Source: CAZSNT01 sp964607765
GTDB lineage: Bacteria; Verrucomicrobiota; Lentisphaeria; Oligosphaerales; JABHEG01
Direction: 5' to 3'
NCBI GenBank assembly: GCA_964607765.1
Contig: CAZSNT010000164.1
Coordinates: 1-22,609 of the forward strand
Length of the DNA: 22,609 nucleotides
In this document: one piece after another, positions 1 to 6,685 of the stretch
Position numbering within the stretch: position 1 is the stretch's first letter
How the letters are laid out: each line of letters opens with the position of its first letter
Position numbers and translations under genes: made by a program
Notes under the pieces: model-generated
Seen by the model: the letters and a program-made list of their open reading frames with translations, nothing else
The model's database searches: none
Told to the model about the DNA's origin: nothing

Positions 1-46
1 TTAATCTGCCGGGAGGCCGGCAGGCTCCCTAATTCAATGACATTGA
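1..46. repeat. Right end of a palindromic repeat element cut by the window edge
   Basis: Positions 31-46 (AATTCAATGACATTGA) are the exact reverse complement of 55-70, with 8 bases (CTGAACAC) between them. They match the right terminal repeat of the intact element at 55-200, so this looks like the right end of a second copy whose left part lies outside the window. Inside it, 6-23 forms a hairpin with a 7-bp perfect stem (CTGCCGG with CCGGCAG) and a 4-nt loop. The inverted repeats are seen directly; membership of the same element family is inference. Confidence 0.55.
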
Positions 47-208
47 CTGAACACTCAATGTCATTGAATTAAGCGGCCCGTGGAGATTAGGGCGAAAGAT
101 CAAGGCGAAAGATCAAGGGGTTCCGACCCTCATCTTTCACCCTCATCTTTCACCCTAATCTTCCGGGATGGCGACCAACTCCTTAACTCAACGACATTGA
201 CTGAACAC
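47..208. repeat. MITE-like element with 19-bp terminal inverted repeats and 8-bp direct repeats
   Basis: The element spans 55-200. Its left end (55-73, TCAATGTCATTGAATTAAG) and right end (182-200, CTTAACTCAACGACATTGA) are inverted repeats matching at 17 of 19 positions. The same 8 bases, CTGAACAC, flank it at 47-54 and 201-208, like a target-site duplication. The interior (85-160) is a second palindrome built from 13-nt units. There is no gene inside. It lies just downstream of the agarase-like gene, whose stop is at 219-221. It could be a non-autonomous transposable element, a REP-type element, or a tandem hairpin unit whose 8-nt loop is shared between copies. Confidence 0.6.
85..160. repeat. 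Inner palindrome of 13-nt tandem units (GATTAGGG family)
   Basis: The left arm (85-120) has near-tandem 13-nt units of the form GATYARGGCGAAA. The right arm (126-160) has the reverse-complement form CCTMATCTTTCAC, so the RNA could fold into a long imperfect hairpin with a short loop near 121-125. A related palindrome, again starting GATTAGGG and ending CCCTAATC, occurs at 21652-21734 at the other end of the window. This marks it as a dispersed repeat family rather than a local terminator. Confidence 0.6.
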
Positions 209-218
209 TGGTTGCTGA

Positions 219-1571
219 TCACTTTCCCCTGGCGCCACTCCCGGCAATCTCGTAAATCCTCGCCGCGAAGTCCTGGATGGCGCTCTCCAACTCGGGGTAG
301 AACTCGCCCGCGGCGGTCATGAGGCCGGAATGCTGTTTGGCCTCCTTGCGCGGCATCGTATTCCAGGTGTCGACCGTGCCGCAGATGTGCCAGCCGACAA
401 AGTCGGGGCGGGCGAAGGCCTGGTCGGTGAACTCGCGGAGCCACTCGGCGCGCTGTGCCTGGTCCTTGGCGTGTGGCCCGTAGGGGCTGGGCATGACGTC
501 GCAGGTGAATGAGAACGTCGAGTCGCCGTTGAGGAACGGCATGCCGACCTTGGCGGTCCAGCGGTCCATCATGGCCGCCTGTTCAGCGTAGCGTCCGTAA
601 GTCTGGTAGAAAACGATGTCCGTGTACTTCGTCGTGATGTCCAGCACGCTGTCGATCGTGTCGGAGTTGCCGTTGATCTTGTCGCCGAAGAACAAGTGGT
701 TCGTGTCGTAGCGGCGGAGTGCCTCTTCTGCCTTGCGGTAGTAGGTGTCGACGCACTCACGCACGAAGGCGGTGTTGTCGGCGATTTCCCGATCGTTGGC
801 GTAGTCCGTACGCGGCCGCCAGTCGACGGCGGTGAGAAGGGCGTCCCACGACGCAAACTCCGTGCCGTAGACCCGGTTGAAAGCAGCAACGCTGTCGACG
901 TAGACAGTGCGCATGGCGGCGACGTAAGCTTGCTTGCCGGGAGCACCGGCGCCCACGTTGCGCAGGACGCGCGGCCAGGTAGCCATCTCGGGGCGCGGCG
1001 CGCCGTAGATGGTCATGCCGCGTTCTGCCGCGTCCCGGTCGGTGATGATGGGGCAGTCGGTCATGGCGTACCCCAGTACCAGCGGGTCCTCGGCCCGCGG
1101 CTTTGCCGTCTCCCGGGCGTGCCGGTCGCAGATAGCGTCGAACTCCGCCGAGAACACGTCGGGGAACTTCTCCGGGCCCGTGTCGTGCTTCCAGTGGGGA
1201 ATGTCCACCGGATCGTACCGCGCGACGTACGGGGCGATGCTGTCGATCATGCCGCCCGTGCGCGGCGCATTCGTGTGGATACCGATCGTGTTCAGGCCCA
1301 GGCGCTCAAGATCGCTGCGGAGCCGCGCGTACCACCCGGTGACCCACGCGTCGTCCTGAAACTCCTCGGCACCGAACGCCTGGATCCAGTGGTCACGGTT
1401 GTACTCCTGCGCCCAGCAGTGGGCGTGGTAGTGATTGATGCCGAGGGAGAGGAACGCATTACCCTCGGGCGTGACAAGCCACCAGCGCCTGCCGTCGTGT
1501 TGCGTCCGGAAGAACCCCGTCGCTTCGAACCGTTGCCCTGGCCACCCACCGTATCGGTCTCTGTCAAGCAT
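219..1571 (-). CDS. Agarase-like glycoside hydrolase (clan GH-A type), cytoplasmic
   Basis: A 450-residue protein without a signal peptide. The N-terminal stretch with RRWWLVTPEGNAFLSLGINHY (split around residues 29-48) is typical of agarase-like GH-A barrels annotated near GH50. I chose ATG at 1571 over 1610 because AGGGG lies 7 bases upstream and because the longer start would overlap the end of the preceding gene; from 1571 the gap is 13 bases, as in an operon. The region between 1571 and 1610 also shows a small duplication (MLDR occurs twice). Where barrel enzymes of this type usually have Asn-Glu at the end of strand 4, this one appears to have TDCP (171-174). Near strand 7 it has NGDS (348-351) rather than a Glu. 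The substrate cannot be read from sequence, so a non-agar polysaccharide or an altered catalytic mechanism is possible. Confidence 0.7.
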   Translation of the reverse strand: MLDRDRYGGWPGQRFEATGFFRTQHDGRRWWLVTPEGNAFLSLGINHYHAHCWAQEYNRDHWIQAFGAEEFQDDAWVTGWYARLRSDLERLGLNTIGIHTNAPRTGGMIDSIAPYVARYDPVDIPHWKHDTGPEKFPDVFSAEFDAICDRHARETAKPRAEDPLVLGYAMTDCPIITDRDAAERGMTIYGAPRPEMATWPRVLRNVGAGAPGKQAYVAAMRTVYVDSVAAFNRVYGTEFASWDALLTAVDWRPRTDYANDREIADNTAFVRECVDTYYRKAEEALRRYDTNHLFFGDKINGNSDTIDSVLDITTKYTDIVFYQTYGRYAEQAAMMDRWTAKVGMPFLNGDSTFSFTCDVMPSPYGPHAKDQAQRAEWLREFTDQAFARPDFVGWHICGTVDTWNTMPRKEAKQHSGLMTAAGEFYPELESAIQDFAARIYEIAGSGARGK

Positions 1572-1584
1572 GGTTGCGCCCCTG

Positions 1585-2576
1585 TCAAGCATAGTCGAAG
1601 ACCACGGCACAATGGCAGCTGAACTCCGGGACGGTGACCGACACCCGGCTGCCGTTTCGCGTCATCTCCAACGGCACATCGTTCGGCACCAACCGGACGC
1701 CGCTGACCTCTCCCAGGAAGTGTGGAATTTCCCGCTCATGGCGACAACCGGCTTGCCCTGCTTGTGGAAGAACTTCGCGCGGACCGGGAGCTTGTCGTAC
1801 CCGCCCCAAGTCGTTGGCAAGTCCTCCAAGTCGTTCTTCGTGTTCGCCTCGAAGACGCGATGCTTCAGATTCTGTGGACGCTGGAATGCGGTCAGACCGT
1901 TGAAGTAGACACTGGCCTCCGGATGGTGGCTGTGGATGAGCGTGCGCAGTTCGTCGGCATGGCGCCGGATGACGAATGCGCGGTAGGCCTCGACGTCATC
2001 CCGGCATTCCTCATCGAACCCCTCTTCGGCCATGCCCTTGCGGCAGCACTCGCAGTAGCAGAGCCGGGGGAGTTGATAGATGTCGTACCAGAAGCCGTCC
2101 ACGGGGTAATTCCGGCACAACTCGTCGGTCTGAGCGCGGATCAGATCATGGTAGCTCGTGCCGACGCAGAGGAACTTCCAGGAACAGGTTGGACGGGCGT
2201 CACCGGGCGCCGCTTCCGGATCGATGTTCGTGACAACAACCGAGCCGTCCGGGTTCCGCATGCACCACTCGGGGTGCTCCTCGGCATCGTTCACGGACCA
2301 GCCGACCGTGAAGTAAATCGGGGCCTTCACACCGATCTCGCGGCAGGCCGCGATCTGTGCGCCGAGCAGATCAAAGTCCAAGTGCGGATGCACGCGTCCC
2401 GCCTTGGTCGGGTAGTAGCTCCAGCTGTGGTGCCCTTTGGCAAAAACGTTGATCAGGTTGACCCGGCCCAGTTGCAGCGCTTTCTGCCACTGGTGCTTGC
2501 TGAATCGCGTGCCGATTCCGGAGATATGCTCCGAGGTGTGAAAGTCGAGGTGGATCTGGCGTGACGGTTCCCGCAT
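1585..2576 (-). pseudogene. GHL6-type glycosyl hydrolase, internally deleted and frameshifted
   Basis: The start ATG at 2576 has AGGAG 11 bases upstream. About 289 residues read as a hypothetical glycosyl hydrolase 6 (GHL6) barrel: HLDFHTSEHI, then KGHHSWSYYPTKAGRVHPHL, APIYFTVGWSVNDAEEHPEW, VDGFWYDIY and a CYCECC cysteine cluster. After SGKFHTSWE (codon ending at 1710) that frame turns to nonsense and stops at 1662. In another frame, 1585-1707 encodes a plausible glycosidase C-terminus: about 40 residues ending VTVPEFSCHCAVVFDYA and a TGA. The remainder of the catalytic domain and the middle of the protein, probably several hundred residues, is missing. The TGA lies 13 bases before the next gene, so the C-terminal piece is in its native place. 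The cause may be a real deletion or an assembly collapse; full-length relatives have no such join. Confidence 0.65.
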
Positions 2577-2651
2577 GGCCTCTGTCGCTCCTGGCTGCGT
2601 CCGGTCGGTGTGGCTGTCGCGAATGGCTTGCTCTGGAGTGGCGTTAACATA

Positions 2652-2666
2652 GGCCGCAAAACGGCC
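2652..2666 (-). terminator. Small hairpin just after the STAS gene
   Basis: A perfect 5-bp stem with a 5-nt loop (GGCCG-CAAAA-CGGCC on the plus strand) lies one base past the stop codon of the STAS gene. No T-tract follows on the minus strand, so it is at best a weak terminator or an RNA-processing structure. Confidence 0.2.
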
Positions 2667-2667
2667 G

Positions 2668-3207
2668 TCACGACCCCGAGAATGCGGGTGAGGCCCCCCC
2701 TGTGGAAGGCCCTGTTTCCTTCCTGAGAAGATCGAGCAACAGGCTGAACTCCTTGGCATTCTCCGGTGAGAGCTCGGCCAGCGTTTCGTGGGCGACCAGA
2801 ATACGGCGCGCGTGGTCATTGTTGCCGTGCTCCTGCACGGCGAGTGGCTTGCCCAGTGTTGCGTCGGTGTCGGAGGTCACGGTTGCCGGCGCCGTCTTGA
2901 AGAGCTTGTCCAGGCTCATGCGCTTGAACGTCTGTTCGAGATCGCCGCCTTGGAGCCCTACCAGGAACGGCCCGTGCCCACGTTGCTGCTGGAACCGCAG
3001 CGCCCATCGCGCCAGGCTCCCCAGAATCGTGCTGTCCATGTAGTTGCAGAGCCTGATGTCGATGAGCAGGTCCTCGGCGTCGGCTGCGGCGCACTGTGTG
3101 GCAGCCTCCGCGATGCACGAGACAGAGCTCTGTGTCAACCGCCCTTCGAGCCGGACGACGACCGCACGGTCGGCAGCCCCAATGAGAACACGCCCTTCCC
3201 GACTCAT
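2668..3207 (-). CDS. STAS-domain protein (anti-anti-sigma factor type)
   Basis: A 179-residue cytoplasmic protein. Residues 1 to about 105 fit a STAS fold of the SpoIIAA/RsbV group: strands VVVRLEGRLTQ and LLIDIRLCNYMDSTILGSLA. The DST at 58-60 matches the conserved site where a partner kinase phosphorylates Ser/Thr. About 70 further residues follow the STAS core, longer than a minimal RsbV, and contain an alpha-helical stretch (LAELSPENAKEFSLLLDLL). Its ATG overlaps the TGA of the upstream response regulator-phosphatase (ATGA, 3204-3207), so the two are translationally coupled, and the phosphatase very probably acts on this protein. No anti-sigma kinase or sigma factor lies in the window. 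Confidence 0.85.
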   Translation of the reverse strand: MSREGRVLIGAADRAVVVRLEGRLTQSSVSCIAEAATQCAAADAEDLLIDIRLCNYMDSTILGSLARWALRFQQQRGHGPFLVGLQGGDLEQTFKRMSLDKLFKTAPATVTSDTDATLGKPLAVQEHGNNDHARRILVAHETLAELSPENAKEFSLLLDLLRKETGPSTGGASPAFSGS

Positions 3208-4352
3208 GGCGTGGCCTCCCTTGTGACGGCGAACAGCGTCAGGTCGTCCGCATAGTCGCCGTCGGGGCAGTGTGACCTGACCCGCGTGAGAATGGCGTCG
3301 AGCAGTTCGCTCTGCTCACGCCGCCGCTCCTCTCGAACCAGTTGCAGCAAGGCGCCCTCGTTCAGTATCGGCTCCCCCTGGGGTGTCGTGAGTTCAGTAA
3401 GCCCATCCGAGTAGAGCAGGAGCGACACGTGCGGGGGCAGCGGGCTGGTACGTTCCTCGTAGACCACGTCGTCTATGAGCCCGATCGGGAACGAATGCAT
3501 CTCGAGGAACTCAGCGCTGTCGGGCGTGTAGAGGATCGGCGGGACGTTCTGCCCGGCCGAGCTCCAGAGCAGATGGTCCTCCTCCAGGTCCAGGATTGCC
3601 AGGAACACGACAATGTGTTTGTCCGCGAGTTCCTCGCGGAAGAACTGGCGATTGAAGCCCTCGAGCAACTCCCCCGGCCGTGAGTCCGCGCGGGCATGCG
3701 TGCGGAAAAAAGTGTCGGTAAAGATCGTCATGAGCGCAGAGGCGACGCCGTGCCCCGACACGTCGCTCATGTAAACCAGCACGCGGTTCGGACCGACGGC
3801 GAATACGTTGAAGAAGTCGCCCCCTAACTCATCGCACGGCTCGTATGCGTAGTCGTACGAGATTCCCGGGGCAACCGCCCTGCCCCGGGCCGGCAGGAAG
3901 TTCAGTTGCACACGTCGCGCCGTTGCCAGGTCGCGCGCCATCCGTTCGTTGTTCCCGCGGATCGTGCAGTACATGCGGTACATGGTGGCTTGCGTGTGCA
4001 CGCGTGCCACGATCTCCGCCGGCTCGAACGGTTTCGTGATGAAGTCAACCGCGCCGAGCTCCAGGCCCTTGACCTTGTTCGCTGCATCGTCCAGCGCGGT
4101 CAGGAAGATGATCGGTATCTCGCGCGTGGCCTCGGCCTCTTTGAGGGTGCGGCAAAGCTCGAACCCGGACACGCCGGGCATCATCACATCGAGGAGAATC
4201 AGGTCTGGCGTCTCCCTCTGAAGCAGTTCGAGAGCTTCGTCCGCGCTGGCGGCCTCGATGCTGTCGTAGCCGGCTCTGGACAGGTGGTGCGTGAGGACCA
4301 TCCGGTTCATGCGGATGTCGTCCACCACGAGGATAAGGAATTTCTGCTGCAT
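3204..4352 (-). CDS. Response regulator with SpoIIE/PP2C-type phosphatase output (RsbU-like)
   Basis: A 382-residue cytoplasmic protein. Residues 1-120 are a receiver domain: acidic D11 and D12, phospho-acceptor D55 in LILLDVMMPG, T86 and K107 in the TKPFEP loop, so all key residues are present. A short helical linker (about 125-150) leads into a SpoIIE/PP2C domain with metal-binding motifs DELGGDFF, DVSGHGVASALM, LLLYSDGLTEL and DYADDLTLF. In this family, phosphorylation of the receiver by a histidine kinase activates dephosphorylation of a STAS partner, here almost certainly the overlapping downstream gene. No cognate sensor kinase is nearby. The Shine-Dalgarno region is weak. The 179 bases upstream, between this gene and the end of tex, hold no gene. 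Confidence 0.92.
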   Translation of the reverse strand: MQQKFLILVVDDIRMNRMVLTHHLSRAGYDSIEAASADEALELLQRETPDLILLDVMMPGVSGFELCRTLKEAEATREIPIIFLTALDDAANKVKGLELGAVDFITKPFEPAEIVARVHTQATMYRMYCTIRGNNERMARDLATARRVQLNFLPARGRAVAPGISYDYAYEPCDELGGDFFNVFAVGPNRVLVYMSDVSGHGVASALMTIFTDTFFRTHARADSRPGELLEGFNRQFFREELADKHIVVFLAILDLEEDHLLWSSAGQNVPPILYTPDSAEFLEMHSFPIGLIDDVVYEERTSPLPPHVSLLLYSDGLTELTTPQGEPILNEGALLQLVREERRREQSELLDAILTRVRSHCPDGDYADDLTLFAVTREATP

Positions 4353-4531
4353 CGTCCACGCGCTCGTGCTTCAGGCTTCTGGGCCCCGGTCCCCTGCTCC
4401 TGCAACAGAAGGAGAGGTATTGCTCCCCGGTCCTGAGAAGAAGATAGGGCGGCGATGCGGACGCTGCAAGACATGTGGTGCGAGTCGACGTGTGTGCCGG
4501 GACGAACTCAGCCAGTCACTGCGAGGCGAAT

Positions 4532-6682
4532 TCAGCGCCCTGATTCCAGCTGCAGGCTGATACGCTTGAGCTCGCGATCGACGCTCAATACGGTGACCGT
4601 CACAACCTGCCCGACCTTTGCGATGTCCCGCGGGTCGCTGACGAAGTGGTCTGCCATCTGTGAGATGTGGATCAGGCCATCTTGATGCACACCAACATCC
4701 ACGAACGCGCCGAAGTTGGCGACATTGGTGACGGTGCCCTGCAGCCGCATGCCTTCCGACAGGTCCGCGATCTCGGTCACCCCATCGGCGAAGCGCGCGT
4801 ATTCAAACGTCTCGCGCGGATCGCGGCCCGGCTTCTTCAGCTCTGCCAGGATGTCATTCAGCGTCGGCAGCCCCAGTTCCGCCGAGACAAACGTCTCAGC
4901 CCGGATCGTGTTCACGAGACGTTCATCGCCGACCAGTTCGGTCACGTCCACACCAAGCTCGCGGGCGATAGAGGCCACGGTGCTGTAGCGCTCGGGATGC
5001 ACGGCCGAATTGTCGAGGGGATTCTCGCCGTTGAGGATGCGCAGGAATCCCGCAGCCTGCTCGAACGCTTTGGCGCCAAGTCGCGGCACGTTCAGCAACT
5101 CGCGGCGGCGGCGGAACGAGCCGTGCTCCGAGCGGTAGGCCACAATGCTGTCGGCCAGTGTGCGGCTTAGTCCGGACACGTGCCGGAGCAACTCCGCGGA
5201 TGCCACGTTCACGTCCACACCCACGCGGTTCACGCAACTCTCGACCACGGCATCGAGGGCGGTCTTGAGCCGCGCCTGGTTCACGTCGTGCTGGTATTGC
5301 CCGACGCCGATGGCACCCGGATCGATCTTGACCAGTTCCGACAACGGATCCTGGAGTCGGCGCCCGATGGAAATGGCTCCCCGGACCGTCACGTCCAGAT
5401 CAGGGAACTCGCGTGCGGCAGTCTCGGACGCGCTGTATACGCTCGCCCCCGCCTCGCTCACCAATACGACAGGAGGACGCCGGTCGGTCGCGATGTCCGT
5501 AAGCGCTGCTTTGACAAACTGCTCCGTCTCGCGGCCAGCCGTGCCGTTGCCCACCGCGACAAGCTCCACGTCATGCTCCTGTGCCATCCGCAGAAGCTGT
5601 GATCGAGCTGCGGCTGCCTTCTTCTGAGGCGGGTGCGGGAAGATCGCCTTGTACTCCAGGAACCGGCCCATTGCATCGAGCGCCGCGACTTTGCACCCCG
5701 TTCGGAAACCGGGATCGATACCGAGGACGCCTCTGTGCCCGGCCGGAGCGGCCAGCAGCAACGCCCCCAGGTTCTCGGCAAACACCCGACACGCCTCCGC
5801 GTCAGCGCGTTCGCGCAACACTCGCCGGACCTCCGTTTCCATGGCTGGCAACAGCAACCGCTTGAGGCTGTCCGCCACCACGTTCTGCAGGAATGCGACC
5901 GTCGCCGGGTTGTGCTGGCTGATGAACATCCCCTCGATGCCGCGACGGGCTCGTGCCAACGGCACGTCAAGCGTCAATTTCAGCACCTTCTCGCGTTCGC
6001 CGCGCAACATCGCCAGCACGCGATGAGAGGGCAGACGCCGGATCGGCTGACAGAACTCGTAATACGTGAGGAATTTGGTCTTCCGTCCCACGGAGTCTTT
6101 GGTCGGCTTGCTGGCGATCGTGCCAGTGTGCATGGCCAGTTCGCGGAGACGGGAACGGATCGCCGCATCCTCCGCCAGTCGCTCCGCGAGCACATCGGAA
6201 GCGCCGGCCAATGCCTGCTCGACCGTCTCGATGTGCTTGCCGGGATTGATGAACTCACGCGCCTTGCTGCGCAGATCGCAACGAGGGTCCGTGCTGGCGT
6301 GGATCCAACGCGCCAGTGGGTCGAGGCCTGCGTCCCGCGCTCTGCTGCCGCGTGTGGCACGTTTCGGCTTGTAGGGCAGATACAGGTCTTCGAGACCCGC
6401 TTTGGTCGCCGCTCTGTTGATCGCGCGCGACAATTCCGGGGTCAACTTCCCCTGTTCCCGAATGCTGTCCAGAATCGTCCGCCGCCGATCGTCCAAGTCG
6501 CGGTAGTAGGCCGCTCTCTGAGCTATCTGACGGATGTGTGTCTCGTCCAGGCTGCCCGTGCGTTCTTTGCGGTAGCGGGCAATGAACGGTACAGTCGCAC
6601 CCTCCTTGAGCAACGCCAGCGTCGCCTCGACCTGGCGCGGACGCACCCCAAGTTCACGACTCAGTTGCAGGGAAACGTCCAT
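4532..6682 (-). CDS. tex: Tex transcription accessory protein (S1 RNA-binding)
   Basis: A 716-residue cytoplasmic nucleic-acid-binding protein. The N-terminus (LALLKEGATVPFIARYRKER) is the Tex helical signature. A YqgF/RNase-H-like domain begins near VLGIDPGFRTGCKVA and is followed by FPHPPQ. Helix-hairpin-helix segments follow (LLRHVSGLSRTLADSIVAYR and LLNVPRLGAKAFEQAAGFLR), and the C-terminal S1 domain reads GTVTNVANFGAFVDVGVHQD onward. It is slightly shorter than the enterobacterial and pseudomonad proteins (about 770-785). ATG at 6682 has GGAG about 7 bases upstream, inside the end of the preceding beta-helix gene. Only 3 bases separate the two, so they are probably cotranscribed although they look functionally unrelated. 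Confidence 0.96.
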   Translation of the reverse strand: MDVSLQLSRELGVRPRQVEATLALLKEGATVPFIARYRKERTGSLDETHIRQIAQRAAYYRDLDDRRRTILDSIREQGKLTPELSRAINRAATKAGLEDLYLPYKPKRATRGSRARDAGLDPLARWIHASTDPRCDLRSKAREFINPGKHIETVEQALAGASDVLAERLAEDAAIRSRLRELAMHTGTIASKPTKDSVGRKTKFLTYYEFCQPIRRLPSHRVLAMLRGEREKVLKLTLDVPLARARRGIEGMFISQHNPATVAFLQNVVADSLKRLLLPAMETEVRRVLRERADAEACRVFAENLGALLLAAPAGHRGVLGIDPGFRTGCKVAALDAMGRFLEYKAIFPHPPQKKAAAARSQLLRMAQEHDVELVAVGNGTAGRETEQFVKAALTDIATDRRPPVVLVSEAGASVYSASETAAREFPDLDVTVRGAISIGRRLQDPLSELVKIDPGAIGVGQYQHDVNQARLKTALDAVVESCVNRVGVDVNVASAELLRHVSGLSRTLADSIVAYRSEHGSFRRRRELLNVPRLGAKAFEQAAGFLRILNGENPLDNSAVHPERYSTVASIARELGVDVTELVGDERLVNTIRAETFVSAELGLPTLNDILAELKKPGRDPRETFEYARFADGVTEIADLSEGMRLQGTVTNVANFGAFVDVGVHQDGLIHISQMADHFVSDPRDIAKVGQVVTVTVLSVDRELKRISLQLESGR

Positions 6683-6685
6683 GCC

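Noticed and set aside
1572..1610. Longer start for the agarase-like gene at 1610
   Set aside because: It would overlap the preceding gene's end. The ATG at 1571 has a better ribosome site and begins the conserved region.
2577..2819. Longer start for the GHL6 gene at 2819
   Set aside because: The extra 81 residues overlap the STAS gene in another frame and have no conserved character. ATG 2576 has AGGAG and starts the family homology.
4353..4531. Terminator or promoter between tex and the response regulator gene
   Set aside because: There are two CCCCGGTCC direct repeats about 40 bases apart, but no hairpin with a T-tract and no convincing -35/-10 pair.
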